DNA of 64,000 bases from Selenomonas sp. oral taxon 920 (GCF_001717585.1 NZ_CP017042.1:948501-1012500); one strand, 5' to 3'. Numbered from the stretch's first letter, positions 17,283-27,326 are shown. Notes: generated from the letters alone by a model not told the origin. Numbers and translations: made by a program.

Positions 17283-17864
17283 ATGTTCACGCGACGGAAA
17301 ATGATATCATACATATTCTCTGTGCTTATCATAGTGTCCATTCTTGGCATCGCAGCAGGCTGTACGAATGAGCAGAAGGGGGCACAGACAGGAAGTCCGG
17401 CGCAGACGGAGCAGACGCAGGACAAGACGGCGCCGCCTGCGGCAGAGCCCAAGGAAATACAGATCAATGTCTACTATCCGCGCAGTGACGGGACGGGGCT
17501 GATCGCTGTTCGCCGTACGGTGAAAACGGACAAGGACGATAAGTATACAGCGGTGCTGAAGTCCCTCCTTATGGGGACGAAGGAGCAGGGGCAGACGAAC
17601 GTCATTCCGAAGAAGGCAAAGCTGCGCAGCGTCACGGTGAAGGACGGCGTTGCCACGGTGGATTTCTCGAAGGAGTTGCAGATGAATTTCAGCGGCGGCT
17701 CGACGGGGGAGGAGATGCTCATCGGGTCGATTGTGAATACGCTGACGGACTTCCCTGAGGTGCAGAAGGTAACCATCCTGATCGATGGTGCCGCAGTAGA
17801 GACGCTCTCAGGGCATATGGATCTCTCTGAGCCGCTGACGCGTATGACGGAGCTGCTGAAATAA
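17283..17864 (+). CDS. GerM-like lipoprotein with GerMN domain
   Basis: 193 residues. Lipoprotein signal with lipobox IAAGC (Cys about 27), a Gln/Thr/Pro-rich linker, then one GerMN domain (about 60-190: YPRSDGTGLIAVRRTV, GVATVDFSKELQMNF, NTLTDFPEVQKVTILIDG). GerM in Bacillus acts in sporulation and germination, but the domain is widespread in non-sporulating Firmicutes; no role is assigned. It begins two bases after the amidase stop, so both are likely cotranscribed and work at the cell wall. Confidence 0.88.
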   Translation: MFTRRKMISYIFSVLIIVSILGIAAGCTNEQKGAQTGSPAQTEQTQDKTAPPAAEPKEIQINVYYPRSDGTGLIAVRRTVKTDKDDKYTAVLKSLLMGTKEQGQTNVIPKKAKLRSVTVKDGVATVDFSKELQMNFSGGSTGEEMLIGSIVNTLTDFPEVQKVTILIDGAAVETLSGHMDLSEPLTRMTELLK

Positions 17865-17870
17865 CGCGGC

Positions 17871-17899
17871 TTGTCATTTCGCCGGTTTTGTGATACGAT
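17871..17899 (+). promoter_or_regulatory. promoter of tig-clpP-clpX
   Basis: TTGTCA (17871-17876), 17 bp, TACGAT (17894-17899) with a TGA extended -10 in front. About 95 bases of leader precede the tig start. Confidence 0.7.
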
Positions 17900-17999
17900 A
17901 CAGATAGAATCGCGGGCGCTGTGCTCTTTGCATGTCCGCATATCGGGAAGCTGCGTTTGGCGCGCTTCCATAGGAAAAAACAGGAGGTTGTTTCATACA

Positions 18000-19289
18000 A
18001 TGAAGGTTACGGCAGAGCATGGTGAAAACCGCGAGGTCACTCTGACGATTGAAGTTGAGCAGGCGAAGCTTGAAAAGGCAACGGACGGCGCGGCAAAGCG
18101 CATTTCCGGACGCGTGAACATTCCCGGTTTCCGCAAGGGCAAGGCGCCCCGCAAGATTGTCGAGAATTTCGTCGGCAAGGATGCGATCCTGCAGGAGGCA
18201 TTTGAGAGTGTTGCACAGCAGGCGTTCGAGGATGCTCTGACAGAGCAGGACATGGAGCCTGTGACGCGCCCCGAGATCGACATCGTGACGCTCGAAGAGG
18301 GCAAGGATGTCGTCTTTACGGCGAAGTTTACGCAGCGTCCCGAGGTCACACTCGGCGACTACAAGGGGCTGAAGGTGGAGAAGCCGGAGGGCACCGTGTC
18401 TGAGGAGGACATCGACCGTCAGATTGAGGGGATGCGTCAGCATCAGGGAACCCTTGTGGATGCACCGGCAGATGCCGCAGTCAAGAAGGATGACTTCGTA
18501 ACACTCGATTTCGAGGGCTTCGTGGATGGTGAGGCGTTCGAGGGCGGCAAGGGCGAGGACTACCCGCTCCAGATTGGTTCGGGCAGCTTCATCCCCGGCT
18601 TCGAGGATCAGCTCATCGGCGTGAAGGTCGGTGAGGAGCGTGATGTGAACGTCACATTCCCCGAGGAGTACCACGCGGAGAACCTGAAGGGCAAGCCTGC
18701 CGTGTTCAAGTGCACGGTGCGCAGCATCAAGTCGCGCGAACTGCCCGAGCTGAACGACGCGTTCGCAAAGAATGCGAGCAAGTTCGAGACGCTCGCAGAG
18801 CTGCGCGAGGACATCCGCAAGAACCTCCAGGCAGGTGCGGAGCGTCAGGCGGAGACGGATCGCCGCACGAAGGCGATCGACATGGCAACGGATAACTGCA
18901 CAATGGAGATTCCGCCGGTGATGGTCGACAACCGCATTACGGCAATGATTCAGGAAATGGCGATGCGTCTCGAGCAGCAGGGAATGAGCCTCGAACAGTA
19001 TCTCCAGTACGCGGGTCTTGATATGGCGCGCATTCGCGACGAGTATCGCGAGACGGCAGAGAAGAATGTCCGTACAGATCTCATGCTTGAGGAGGTTGCA
19101 AAGGCTGAGGGAATCAAGGTCGAGGGAAGGGATCTTGATCAGGAGGTCTATGCGATGGCGCTGTCCTACGGCGCAACGCCCAAGCAGGTTCAGAAGATCA
19201 TCAAGGAGCAGGGGCGTGTCAGTGACCTTGCTGCGACGGTACTGCGCAAGAAGACGGCGCAGTTCATCGTGGACAATATCACGGCATAA
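18000..19289 (+). CDS. tig: trigger factor (ribosome-bound chaperone, peptidyl-prolyl isomerase)
   Basis: 429 residues, the usual length. N-terminal ribosome-binding domain with the signature PGFRKGKAPRKIVENFVGKD (about 36-55), central FKBP-type isomerase domain (about 155-245: VTLDFEGFVDGEAFEGG, IPGFEDQLIG), and a long helical C-terminal chaperone domain. The ATG at 18000 follows AGGAGGT at slightly long spacing; the upstream frame from 17871 has no similarity. First gene of the tig-clpP-clpX cluster common in bacteria. Confidence 0.97.
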   Translation: MKVTAEHGENREVTLTIEVEQAKLEKATDGAAKRISGRVNIPGFRKGKAPRKIVENFVGKDAILQEAFESVAQQAFEDALTEQDMEPVTRPEIDIVTLEEGKDVVFTAKFTQRPEVTLGDYKGLKVEKPEGTVSEEDIDRQIEGMRQHQGTLVDAPADAAVKKDDFVTLDFEGFVDGEAFEGGKGEDYPLQIGSGSFIPGFEDQLIGVKVGEERDVNVTFPEEYHAENLKGKPAVFKCTVRSIKSRELPELNDAFAKNASKFETLAELREDIRKNLQAGAERQAETDRRTKAIDMATDNCTMEIPPVMVDNRITAMIQEMAMRLEQQGMSLEQYLQYAGLDMARIRDEYRETAEKNVRTDLMLEEVAKAEGIKVEGRDLDQEVYAMALSYGATPKQVQKIIKEQGRVSDLAATVLRKKTAQFIVDNITA

Positions 19290-19313
19290 GGGATCCCCTG
19301 TGGGGAGGAACGC

Positions 19314-19925
19314 ATGAGTTACTATGTACCAATGGTGGTGGAGAACTCGAGCCGCGGGGAGCGTGCCTATGACATATACTCCCGTCTGCTCAAGGAACGC
19401 ATCATCTTTCTGGGCGGCCCGATTGACGACAGCGTGGCAAACGTTGTTGTGGCGCAGCTGCTCTTTTTGGAGTCCGAGGATCCTGACAAGGACATCCACC
19501 TCTACATCAACAGCCCGGGCGGTGTTGTGACGGCAGGGCTTGCTATCTATGACACGATGCAGTACATTAAACCCGACGTGTCGACGATCTGCATCGGGCA
19601 GGCGGCGAGCATGGGTTCTATCCTGCTGACGGCGGGCGCAGCAGGGAAACGCTATGCACTGCCGCACGCACGCATCATGATCCACCAGCCGCTCGGCGGC
19701 GCGCAGGGGCAGTCAACTGACATTCAGATTCAGGCAAAGGAGATCCTCCGCCTGCGTGAGGTCGGCAACAATATCCTCGCACGTCACACGGGGCAGGATC
19801 CCGAGAAGATCAACGTCGATACGGAGCGTGACAACTTCATGTCGGCAGAGGAAGCCAAGGCATACGGTCTCATCGACGAGGTTGTCACCCGTCCAAAGGC
19901 TGCACCCGCAGAGAACAAAGGCTGA
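19314..19925 (+). CDS. clpP: ATP-dependent Clp protease proteolytic subunit ClpP
   Basis: 203-residue serine protease forming the tetradecameric chamber used by ClpX and ClpC. Catalytic Ser in [11 protein letters not shown] and His in [12 protein letters not shown] are present, as is the [10 protein letters not shown] oxyanion segment. It begins with [20 protein letters not shown], so only a very short propeptide, if any. It follows tig by 24 bases and precedes clpX by 14. Confidence 0.98.
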   Translation: MSYYVPMVVENSSRGERAYDIYSRLLKERIIFLGGPIDDSVANVVVAQLLFLESEDPDKDIHLYINSPGGVVTAGLAIYDTMQYIKPDVSTICIGQAASMGSILLTAGAAGKRYALPHARIMIHQPLGGAQGQSTDIQIQAKEILRLREVGNNILARHTGQDPEKINVDTERDNFMSAEEAKAYGLIDEVVTRPKAAPAENKG

Positions 19926-19939
19926 GGGGGTGTGACGCG

Positions 19940-21205
19940 ATGAAATTTGGAGAGGAAGACAAGGGGCAGCTCAAATGCTCGTTCTGCGGCAAGACGCAGG
20001 AGCAGGTGCGAAAGCTCGTAGCGGGGCCCGGTGTCTATATCTGCGATGAATGTATCGAGCTCTGTAATGAGATCATAGCAGAGGAGTTCAGCGAAGATGC
20101 TGAGGTCGGGCTCAAAGATGTTCCGAAACCGAAGGAAATTCGCCGCATTCTCGATCAATATGTTATCGGTCAGGACGAGGCGAAGAAGTCGCTCTCCGTC
20201 GCTGTCTACAACCACTACAAGCGCATCAACGTGGGGCAGGGGAAGAACGAGGACGTGGAGCTGAAGAAGTCCAACATCCTCATGCTCGGTCCTACGGGCA
20301 GCGGCAAGACACTGCTCGCACAGACACTTGCGCGTATTCTGGACGTCCCGTTCGCAATTGCGGACGCGACTTCGCTTACAGAGGCGGGCTATGTCGGCGA
20401 GGACGTTGAGAATATTCTGCTGAAGCTGATTCAGGCGGCAGACTACGATATTGAAAAGGCACAGCGCGGCATTATCTACATCGACGAGATCGACAAGATT
20501 GCGCGCAAATCGGAAAACCCCTCCATCACGCGTGATGTGTCGGGTGAGGGCGTTCAGCAGGCGTTGCTCAAGATTCTCGAGGGGACGACGGCATCCGTAC
20601 CACCGCAGGGCGGACGCAAGCATCCGCAGCAGGAACTGCTGCAGATCGATACGACGAACATTCTCTTCATCTGCGGCGGTGCATTCGATGGGATCGAGGA
20701 AATCATCGAGTCACGTCTCGGCAGAAAGCAGATGGGCTTCGGGGCACAGGTGCGCTCGAAGAAGCGCGTCTCCGTTGGTGAGTCGCTCAGCAAGGTGATC
20801 CCCGAGGATCTGATGAAGAACGGTCTGATCCCCGAGTTCATTGGTCGTCTGCCCGTTGTTGTAACACTCAACTCACTCGATGAGGCGGCGCTTGTGCGCA
20901 TTCTGACCGAGCCGAAGAATGCACTCGTCAAGCAGTTCCAAAAGCTCTTGGAGCTTGACGGTGTACGTCTCAGCTTTGAGGATGAGGCGCTTCACCTCAT
21001 TGCGAAGGAAGCACTAACGCACAAGACTGGTGCGCGCGGACTGCGCTCCATTATCGAGGGCATCATGCGCAATGTTATGTATGAAGTGCCTTCGATTCAG
21101 GGTGTGACGGCATGTCAGGTCACGAAGGATGTCATCGCAAACCACAGCGATCCCATCCTGACGATCGACGGGGCCGGTGCGCAGAAGATGGCAGCAGCCA
21201 ACTAA
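19940..21205 (+). CDS. clpX: ATP-dependent Clp protease ATPase subunit ClpX
   Basis: 421 residues. N-terminal zinc-binding domain with CSFCGKTQ and [11 protein letters not shown]+ module with Walker [12 protein letters not shown] and Walker B IDEIDKIA, pore-loop segment and a C-terminal sensor domain. Recognises and unfolds substrates for ClpP. GAGGGGGTG ribosome site. A terminator-like hairpin lies between it and lon. Confidence 0.98.
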   Translation: MKFGEEDKGQLKCSFCGKTQEQVRKLVAGPGVYICDECIELCNEIIAEEFSEDAEVGLKDVPKPKEIRRILDQYVIGQDEAKKSLSVAVYNHYKRINVGQGKNEDVELKKSNILMLGPTGSGKTLLAQTLARILDVPFAIADATSLTEAGYVGEDVENILLKLIQAADYDIEKAQRGIIYIDEIDKIARKSENPSITRDVSGEGVQQALLKILEGTTASVPPQGGRKHPQQELLQIDTTNILFICGGAFDGIEEIIESRLGRKQMGFGAQVRSKKRVSVGESLSKVIPEDLMKNGLIPEFIGRLPVVVTLNSLDEAALVRILTEPKNALVKQFQKLLELDGVRLSFEDEALHLIAKEALTHKTGARGLRSIIEGIMRNVMYEVPSIQGVTACQVTKDVIANHSDPILTIDGAGAQKMAAAN

Positions 21206-21218
21206 GAATATCCACAGG

Positions 21219-21250
21219 AAAGGAGCTCTGCACGGCGGCGCTCCTTTTTT
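21219..21250 (+). terminator. terminator or attenuator between clpX and lon
   Basis: Stem AAAGGAGC/GCTCCTTT with a 13-base loop, followed by a T-run. It lies 24 bases before the lon start, with no clear promoter between, so lon may be expressed by read-through. Confidence 0.7.
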
Positions 21251-21273
21251 ATATATTGACGGAAGGGAATACA

Positions 21274-23589
21274 ATGTCCGAGAAAGAAACGCTTCCACTG
21301 CTTCCTCTGCGCGGCCTGGTGGTCTATCCACACATGATGGTCAACCTCGATGTTGGGCGCGACCGTTCGGTCGCCGCCATCGAGAGTGCGATTGCAGGAG
21401 ACAGCCGGATTCTCGTCGTGGCACAGCAGGATCCAGAACTTGACGACCCGACAGCGGACGATCTCTACGAGGTCGGTACCGTTGCTGAGATCCGCCAATT
21501 TTTGCGTATGCCCGAGGGCGTCCTGCGCATTCTTGTCGACGGACAAAAACGTGCAGAGATCCTCGCTGTCCGCGAGGGGAAGACCTATGCTGAGGCGGAT
21601 GTGCGTACGGCTGACGAGATGGAGGATGAGCCGCAGTCCAAGGATATGGAGGCACTTGTCCACGGGGTCACGAGCAAGTTCGAGGAGTGGGTAAAGCTCT
21701 CGCATAAGATTCCGCCTGAGGCTCTCGTCTCCATCTCCATTATGGAGGATATGGGGCGCCTGGCAGACATCATTGCGAGCCATTTGAGCCTGAAGCACGA
21801 GGTGCGGCAGGAGATTCTGGCCGCCATCGATGTTCGTGCACGACTGGAGCGCCTCTATCAGGCGCTCGTGCACGAACTCGACATTATGGGCATTGAGAGC
21901 GAGATCAATCGCCGTGTCCGCAAGCAGATGGACAAGGTACAGCGTGACTTTTACCTGCGCGAGCAGATAAAGGCAATCCGCAAGGAACTTGGCGATGATG
22001 CGGATAAAGCCGCAGAGGTGGATCGTTACCGAGAGGCATTGACGAAGAGCGCGTTCCCCGATGCTGTGCGTGAGACCATCGAGCGCGAGATTCATCGACT
22101 CGACATGAGCCACGCGATGAGCGCTGAAGTCGGTGTTATCCGCAACTATCTCGACACGCTCATTGAACTTCCGTGGAACGAAATGACAGAGGAGCACGTC
22201 GATATGACGGCGGCACAGGAGGTGTTAGAGCATGACCACTACGGTCTAACAAAGGTCAAGGAGCGCATCCTTGACTACCTCGCCGTACGGCGGCTTGCGC
22301 CCGAGCAGAACGCTCCAATTCTCTGCCTTGCCGGTGCGCCCGGTGTCGGCAAGACCTCGCTTGGTGCGTCGATTGCACGTGCGATGGGGCGCAAGTTCAT
22401 CCGCATCTCACTCGGCGGGATCCGCGACGAGGCGGAGATTCGCGGACACAGGCGCACCTATGTTGGTGCAATGCCGGGGCGCATTCTCGAAGGGATTCGC
22501 CGTGCAGGTACGAAAAATCCAGTATTCCTGCTCGATGAGGTCGATAAGATCGCAATGGATTTCCACGGCGACCCGTCTGCGGCACTCCTCGAGGTTCTTG
22601 ATCCCGCGCAGAACTGCATGTTCAGCGATCATTTTATCGAACTTCCGTTTGATCTCTCGCGTGTGTTCTGGATTGTGACGGCGAACAATCCCGCGAAGAT
22701 CCCGGCGCCGCTGCGTGATCGTATGGAGATCCTGAACCTGTCGAGCTATACTGAACTCGAGAAGATCGAGATCGCACGGCGACATCTCCTTCCGCGTCAG
22801 CGCACGCAGAACGGTTTGCGGGCAAAGGACATTCGCATCAGTGCAGGGGTCTGGCCCGAGATTATTCGCTCCTATACGCGCGAGGCGGGTGTGCGTGAAC
22901 TCGAACGCGTCATCGGACAGCTTTGCCGCAAGGCGGCGCGGCGTATTGTCGCCGATGAGAAGCCGCCGATCGGCGTGACGAAGGCAAATCTCGCAGACTT
23001 TCTCGAGCGTCCAAAATATCACGCGGCAAAGCAGGAAAAGAAGCCGCTTGTAGGCGTAGTCACGGGGCTTGCGTGGACAGAGGTTGGCGGCGATGTGCTG
23101 CGCACCGAGGTCAATATCCTGCGCGGCAAGGGAAAGCTCATTCTCACGGGGCAGCTCGGCGAAGTTATGCAGGAGTCGGCGCAGGCTGCACTTTCCTACG
23201 TGCGCAGCCGTGCCAGCGTGCTCCATCTCGCAGAGGACTTTTATGAGAAGGACGACATTCACATCCACCTGCCTGAGGGAGCAATCCCGAAGGATGGTCC
23301 CTCGGCGGGGATCACGATGGCGACGGCGATGATCTCTGCGCTCACGGGGCGCAAGGTGCGCTCCGATGTTGCCATGACGGGGGAGATCACGCTGCGTGGG
23401 AACGTCCTGCCGATCGGCGGACTCAAGGAAAAGACCCTCGCTGCCTACCGTGAGGGAGTCAAGACCATTGTTCTGCCGCAGGAGAATGAGCGCGATATCG
23501 AGGACATCCCCGATGCCGTGCGCTCCTCGCTTGAATTTGTGCCCGTCGCCCACATGGACGAGGTGCTGCGGATCGCGCTGTATAATTAG
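21274..23589 (+). CDS. lon: ATP-dependent protease Lon
   Basis: 771 residues. LonA architecture: N-terminal substrate-binding domain starting [15 protein letters not shown], a helical region, AAA+ module with Walker [12 protein letters not shown], and a C-terminal protease domain with catalytic Ser in [14 protein letters not shown] and the conserved Lys about 43 residues later. Start at ATG 21274 with GGAAGGGA ribosome site; the frame from 21112 overlaps clpX. The end abuts engB, as in many Firmicutes. Confidence 0.97.
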   Translation: MSEKETLPLLPLRGLVVYPHMMVNLDVGRDRSVAAIESAIAGDSRILVVAQQDPELDDPTADDLYEVGTVAEIRQFLRMPEGVLRILVDGQKRAEILAVREGKTYAEADVRTADEMEDEPQSKDMEALVHGVTSKFEEWVKLSHKIPPEALVSISIMEDMGRLADIIASHLSLKHEVRQEILAAIDVRARLERLYQALVHELDIMGIESEINRRVRKQMDKVQRDFYLREQIKAIRKELGDDADKAAEVDRYREALTKSAFPDAVRETIEREIHRLDMSHAMSAEVGVIRNYLDTLIELPWNEMTEEHVDMTAAQEVLEHDHYGLTKVKERILDYLAVRRLAPEQNAPILCLAGAPGVGKTSLGASIARAMGRKFIRISLGGIRDEAEIRGHRRTYVGAMPGRILEGIRRAGTKNPVFLLDEVDKIAMDFHGDPSAALLEVLDPAQNCMFSDHFIELPFDLSRVFWIVTANNPAKIPAPLRDRMEILNLSSYTELEKIEIARRHLLPRQRTQNGLRAKDIRISAGVWPEIIRSYTREAGVRELERVIGQLCRKAARRIVADEKPPIGVTKANLADFLERPKYHAAKQEKKPLVGVVTGLAWTEVGGDVLRTEVNILRGKGKLILTGQLGEVMQESAQAALSYVRSRASVLHLAEDFYEKDDIHIHLPEGAIPKDGPSAGITMATAMISALTGRKVRSDVAMTGEITLRGNVLPIGGLKEKTLAAYREGVKTIVLPQENERDIEDIPDAVRSSLEFVPVAHMDEVLRIALYN

Positions 23590-23600
23590 GAGGTGCGGAC

Positions 23601-24224
23601 GTGTCTGAAGCGGTTGTTATCACAAAGGCGACTTATCTCGCTTCCGCTGTGCGGCGCGACCAGTATCCCGAGGAGCTGCGTCCTGCCGTTGCCTTTATTG
23701 GGCGCTCGAACGTCGGCAAATCCTCGCTCATCAACTCTCTCACACGCATAAGGCAGCTTGCACGCGTATCTTCGAAGCCGGGCAAGACACAGACCATCAA
23801 CTTTTATGAACTCCTTTTGAAGATTGACGGAGGAGAGGAGCGTCACTCCGTTCACCTTGTCGATTTGCCGGGCTACGGCTATGCTAAGACCTCACGCGAG
23901 AGCAGAAAGGTTTGGGCGAAATTTATCGAAGAATATTTTCTGCACGCAGAGGAACTCCGCTTCGTCTGTCTTCTGCTCGATATTCGCCACACGCCGATGG
24001 AATCCGACCGCAGAATGTTTGACTGGCTTGTAGAGCATGACATCCCCGTGCTCGTCATTGCCACGAAGGCGGATAAGATCGGAAAGAATGCACGCCGCAT
24101 GCAGATCGCGGCGATACAGACGACCCTTGGCGTACCTGAGCTCACAATCCTGCCCTATGCTTCACCGAAAAATGAAGGGCGTTCAGAATTACTTGACGTG
24201 ATGAAGGAATATTTGGTAGAATAG
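23601..24224 (+). CDS. engB: ribosome biogenesis GTPase YsxC/EngB
   Basis: 207 residues. Essential GTPase in large ribosomal subunit assembly. G1 GRSNVGKSSLIN, G3 DLPGYGYAK and G4 TKADK are visible. GTG start at 23601 with GGAGG directly upstream and the frame start matching the family (the GTG follows the lon stop by 11 bases). The lon-engB pair is widely conserved. Confidence 0.96.
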   Translation: MSEAVVITKATYLASAVRRDQYPEELRPAVAFIGRSNVGKSSLINSLTRIRQLARVSSKPGKTQTINFYELLLKIDGGEERHSVHLVDLPGYGYAKTSRESRKVWAKFIEEYFLHAEELRFVCLLLDIRHTPMESDRRMFDWLVEHDIPVLVIATKADKIGKNARRMQIAAIQTTLGVPELTILPYASPKNEGRSELLDVMKEYLVE

Positions 24225-24343
24225 ACACAGAAAGAAATGAACACGGTTCACTTTCTGTGCCGGAATATCCGCCCCTGAGCAAGGCAGAAGCACAATCGGC
24301 AGAGAAATGGGCTGCTGTGCTGTGTATTATGGGGGATGGTATC

Positions 24344-24802
24344 GTGAATTCACTTACGGATTTTGACAAACGGCTGCTGAACATACTGCAGGGAAACCTG
24401 CCCTTGTGTTCGCGGCCGTTTGCGCACTTGGGCGAGATGCTGGATACGACGGAGGAGCATGTGCTCAGTCGGCTGGGCGATTTGAAGCGCGAGGGATATC
24501 TCCGGCGCATCGGGACATTCTTTAACTCGGAGCAGCTCGGTTACCATGGTACGCTGATTGCACTGCGCGTCGCAGAGCAGAAGCTTCCGGATGTGGCACA
24601 GGCGGTCAATCGCTATGCGGGGGCGACCCACAACTACGAGCGCGAGGGGGACTACAATCTCTGGTTCACACTGCTGACCCCCTCACGTACGGCAGAGGAG
24701 AAAATCCTTGCCGAGGTTTCGGCACTGCCGGGCGTTGAGAGATTGATGTGCCTCAAAGCGAACAGGCGCTACAAAATCAACGTGCAGTTTAAACTCGCAT
24801 AG
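24344..24802 (+). CDS. ahbA: siroheme decarboxylase alpha subunit AhbA
   Basis: 152 residues. AsnC/Lrp-type fold: N-terminal helix-turn-helix (LTDFDKRLLNILQGNLPL) and a C-terminal alpha/beta domain. The segments RRIGTFFNSEQLGYHGTLIA and HNYEREGDYNLWFTLLTP are typical of AhbA/NirD-type siroheme decarboxylases, which with AhbB remove two acetate groups from siroheme to give 12,18-didecarboxysiroheme. GTG 24344 is chosen because GGGGGA precedes it by seven bases and the family start falls here; ATG 24329 is the alternative. The ahbB gene follows after 23 bases. Confidence 0.85.
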   Translation: MNSLTDFDKRLLNILQGNLPLCSRPFAHLGEMLDTTEEHVLSRLGDLKREGYLRRIGTFFNSEQLGYHGTLIALRVAEQKLPDVAQAVNRYAGATHNYEREGDYNLWFTLLTPSRTAEEKILAEVSALPGVERLMCLKANRRYKINVQFKLA

Positions 24803-24825
24803 CCGTGGGAAGGTATAGAAACACA

Positions 24826-25314
24826 ATGACAGAAGAAATCGAGATTGGAGAACTTGATCAAAAGATTGTCCGATTACTGCAGGGGGATTTTCCGCTCGTA
24901 GCGGAACCATACAAGGAACTTGCCGCAGAGATCGGCATTACGGAGGAGGAACTCCTCGCGCACATTTCCTCCATGCGCGAGGAGAAGAAGATCCGCAAAA
25001 TGGGGGCCGTCCTGCGCCATCGTGAGGTTGGCTTTACAGCGAACTCGCTCTGCGTCTGGAATGTACCGGACGCGCGCGTGGACGAGGTCGCGCAGCGTAT
25101 GGCAGAGCACCCTCGCGTCTCACACTGCTACGACCGCAACCGAGAGGCAGATTGGAAGTACAACCTCTATACTATGATTCATGGCTACAGCCGCGAAGAG
25201 TGTGAGAACATCGCCGCCGAACTCGCCGCAGCCACTGGAATCGACGACCGCCGTATGCTCTACACCAAGCGAGAGTGGAAAAAGACGTCGATGAAGTACT
25301 TTACTGAGGAATAA
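24826..25314 (+). CDS. ahbB: siroheme decarboxylase beta subunit AhbB
   Basis: 162 residues, paralogous to AhbA: helix-turn-helix IGELDQKIVRLLQGDFPL, then IRKMGAVLRHREVGFTANSL and VSHCYDRNREADWKYNLYTM, which contain the His and Tyr/Arg residues conserved in the enzyme. The ATG at 24826 is preferred over the GTG at 24805, which has no ribosome site. Together with AhbA it acts on siroheme in the alternative heme pathway or for heme d1; the final enzymes (AhbC, AhbD) are not in the window. Confidence 0.85.
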   Translation: MTEEIEIGELDQKIVRLLQGDFPLVAEPYKELAAEIGITEEELLAHISSMREEKKIRKMGAVLRHREVGFTANSLCVWNVPDARVDEVAQRMAEHPRVSHCYDRNREADWKYNLYTMIHGYSREECENIAAELAAATGIDDRRMLYTKREWKKTSMKYFTEE

Positions 25315-25331
25315 GTACTGTTGCACATGAA

Positions 25332-25366
25332 AAATCCCGAAGGATCAACGAGATCCTTCGGGATTT
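25332..25366. terminator. bidirectional terminator between ahbB and fprA
   Basis: Perfect 15 bp stem AAATCCCGAAGGATC/GATCCTTCGGGATTT with loop AACGA. It lies between two convergent genes and serves both. Confidence 0.9.
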
Positions 25367-25377
25367 CCTATGCTGTC

Positions 25378-26538
25378 TTACAGTGCGAGGATTTGGTCGC
25401 GCAGACCTGCAAGCTGTTCGGCGGAGGGGACGTAGAGCATGCGCACCTTGTCCATGACGATCTCACAGCCGCCCGCCTTCAGTTCGTCCTCAATCTGCTG
25501 AATGCTCTGACCGCCCCAGCCGTAGGAGCCGAACGCGAACGCCTTGCGCCCTGTCGGAGCAAGGCCTTTCATATAGCAGAGGAAGCCGGCAATGGTCGGG
25601 AGCATCTGGTTGTTGAGCGTTGGTGAACCGACGGCAAGATAACGGCTCGTAAGCACGTCAGTCATGATGTCTGCGTGCGTGTTCTTCTGGATGTCGTAGT
25701 AGCCGACGGAGAAACCCTTGTCGATGAATGCCTCTGCGATCGTGTGAGCCATCTTCTCTGTGGAGTGCCACATGCTGTCAAAGACGATGACCGCACGATC
25801 TTCGGTCTCACCGAGCGACCATTTGTTGTAGAGGTCGATGATCTCGGGGATGTGTGAGCGCCAAATGATGCCGTGTCCCGTAGCGATCATCTCGATGGCA
25901 AGCCCGTGGAGCGCCTTGAGCGCCGTCTGCGCCTGCTTTCCGTAGAGGAAGAGGATGTTTGCGTAGTACTTCTTTGCCTCCTCAATGACGACGGAGAGAT
26001 CATTTTCGTCGTCATAGCGCTTGCCGGAGGCGAGGTGCTGACCGAAAGCATCGTTCGAGAAGAGAATCTTCTCCTCGGGGCAGTACGTTACCATGCTGTC
26101 CGGCCAGTGAAGCATCGGGGTCGGAACGAATGAGAGAGTGCGCTTGCCGAGGGAAAGCGTGTCGCCCGCCTTAACCGTCTCGTAGGGGAGCTCTCCGTAG
26201 TATGCACGCAGCCCCTTCAGCCCGTTCGGGGCACTCGTGATGACCTTCGCATTTGGTGCGAGGGAGGAGATGAGCGGAACGCCGAATGAGTGATCTGGTT
26301 CGACGTGGTTCGAGATGATGTAGTCGATGCGCGATGGATCGATGACAGAGGAGATCCGTGCGAGCAGTTCTTCCTCGAATCCGTGCTTGACCGCATCGAT
26401 CAGTGTAATCTTTTCGTCGATGATGAGATATGCATTGTAGGATGAGCCGCGCTGGGTATCGTAGCCGTGAAAGCTGCGCATGGACCAGTCGATTGCTCCG
26501 ACCCAGTAGATGTCGTCTCGGATTTTGATTGCGTTCAT
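25378..26538 (-). CDS. fprA: A-type flavoprotein (flavodiiron oxygen or nitric oxide reductase)
   Basis: 386 residues. N-terminal MBL-like domain with a diiron site (HVEPDHS, HWPDSM, FSNDAFGQH, GHGIIW supply the usual His/Glu/Asp ligands) and a C-terminal flavodoxin domain (VIVFDSMWHSTEKMAHTIAE; SPTLNNQMLP binds FMN). It reduces O2 to water, and in some members NO to N2O, protecting anaerobes. No rubredoxin domain is fused. Upstream lie a clear promoter and an operator-like palindrome. Confidence 0.95.
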   Translation of the reverse strand: MNAIKIRDDIYWVGAIDWSMRSFHGYDTQRGSSYNAYLIIDEKITLIDAVKHGFEEELLARISSVIDPSRIDYIISNHVEPDHSFGVPLISSLAPNAKVITSAPNGLKGLRAYYGELPYETVKAGDTLSLGKRTLSFVPTPMLHWPDSMVTYCPEEKILFSNDAFGQHLASGKRYDDENDLSVVIEEAKKYYANILFLYGKQAQTALKALHGLAIEMIATGHGIIWRSHIPEIIDLYNKWSLGETEDRAVIVFDSMWHSTEKMAHTIAEAFIDKGFSVGYYDIQKNTHADIMTDVLTSRYLAVGSPTLNNQMLPTIAGFLCYMKGLAPTGRKAFAFGSYGWGGQSIQQIEDELKAGGCEIVMDKVRMLYVPSAEQLAGLRDQILAL

Positions 26539-26588
26539 GAAATGCTCCTTTCGGCAATAAGATTATTTATGCAACTTATAGTTTCTTT

Positions 26589-26613
26589 CTATAAATAGGA
26601 ACTATATTTATAG
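26589..26613. promoter_or_regulatory. operator-like palindrome at the fprA transcription start
   Basis: Perfect 9 bp inverted repeat CTATAAATA (26589-26597) and TATTTATAG (26605-26613) separated by GGAACTA. It covers the predicted fprA start site, where a bound repressor would block the polymerase. The regulator is not known. Confidence 0.55.
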
Positions 26614-26617
26614 AAGT

Positions 26618-26646
26618 ATTCTAACGTAATTCGGAATCTTTTGCAA
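26618..26646 (-). promoter_or_regulatory. promoter of fprA
   Basis: Read on the minus strand: TTGCAA (26646-26641), 17 bp, TAGAAT (26623-26618). Transcription should begin near 26611, inside the palindrome below. Confidence 0.75.
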
Positions 26647-26700
26647 CAGGAATTTCAGCGTATATTTTCCGCACCAAATCGGCAGAATAGCGGCGATTTC

Positions 26701-26729
26701 TTGACAGATGATTTTGCATACGGTATAAT
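26701..26729 (+). promoter_or_regulatory. consensus promoter of the exonuclease gene
   Basis: TTGACA (26701-26706), 17 bp, TATAAT (26724-26729): both hexamers match consensus fully. Confidence 0.85.
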
Positions 26730-26786
26730 ATTTATAACGAAAGCCACGTGAAATAGGAGAAAATGACTAGAAAAGGAAGGACTTTC

Positions 26787-27326
26787 ATGCTAGAAAAGAT
26801 CCTGGTCTTTGACACCGAGACAACGGGTTTTCGCAGTGACGACGAGGTATTGACGCTTGCCGTGGTAAACGGTGCGGGCCAACCTCTCGTGGATGGGATG
26901 TATGCGCCCGTGCACAAGACTGCATGGCCGGATGCAGAGAAGATCAATCGGATCTCTCCCGCAATGGTGGCGAACTGTGCGCCGATCCGCGAACAGCAGG
27001 CCGATCTTGAACGTATGTTCAACGATCCGGAGACGCTTCTTGTCGGATACAACATTGAGTTCGATATTCGCCTTTTGGCGCAGTCGGGCATACGCATTAC
27101 GAATCCGAATCGCCATGATGTTATGCTTGCATTCTCAGCGTTTCGCAAGGTTCCCGATGCACGGCGCGGCGGCTACCGTTGGTGGAAGCTGACCGAGTGT
27201 GCGGACTACTATCGCTACGACTGGGGTACGACCGAGGCACACGGGGCACTTGCGGATACACTGGCGACACTCTACTGCTACCAAAAGATGAAAGAGCCGG
27301 TATACGAGGAGCAGAGTTTGTTTTAG
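26787..27326 (+). CDS. DnaQ-like 3'-5' exonuclease
   Basis: 179 residues. RNase H-fold DEDD exonuclease: ILVFDTETTGF provides the first Asp-Glu pair, VGYNIEFDIRLLA the second Asp, and AHGALADT the His/Asp of a DEDDh site. Resembles the epsilon proofreading subunit or exonuclease X, but with no extra domain, so its partner is unknown. Start at ATG 26787 behind GGAAGG; ATG 26763 has no such site. Confidence 0.85.
   Translation: MLEKILVFDTETTGFRSDDEVLTLAVVNGAGQPLVDGMYAPVHKTAWPDAEKINRISPAMVANCAPIREQQADLERMFNDPETLLVGYNIEFDIRLLAQSGIRITNPNRHDVMLAFSAFRKVPDARRGGYRWWKLTECADYYRYDWGTTEAHGALADTLATLYCYQKMKEPVYEEQSLF

Noticed and set aside
17874..19685. 603-codon minus-strand frame over tig and clpP
   Set aside because: Opposite-strand shadow of two well-identified genes, with no similarity or ribosome site.
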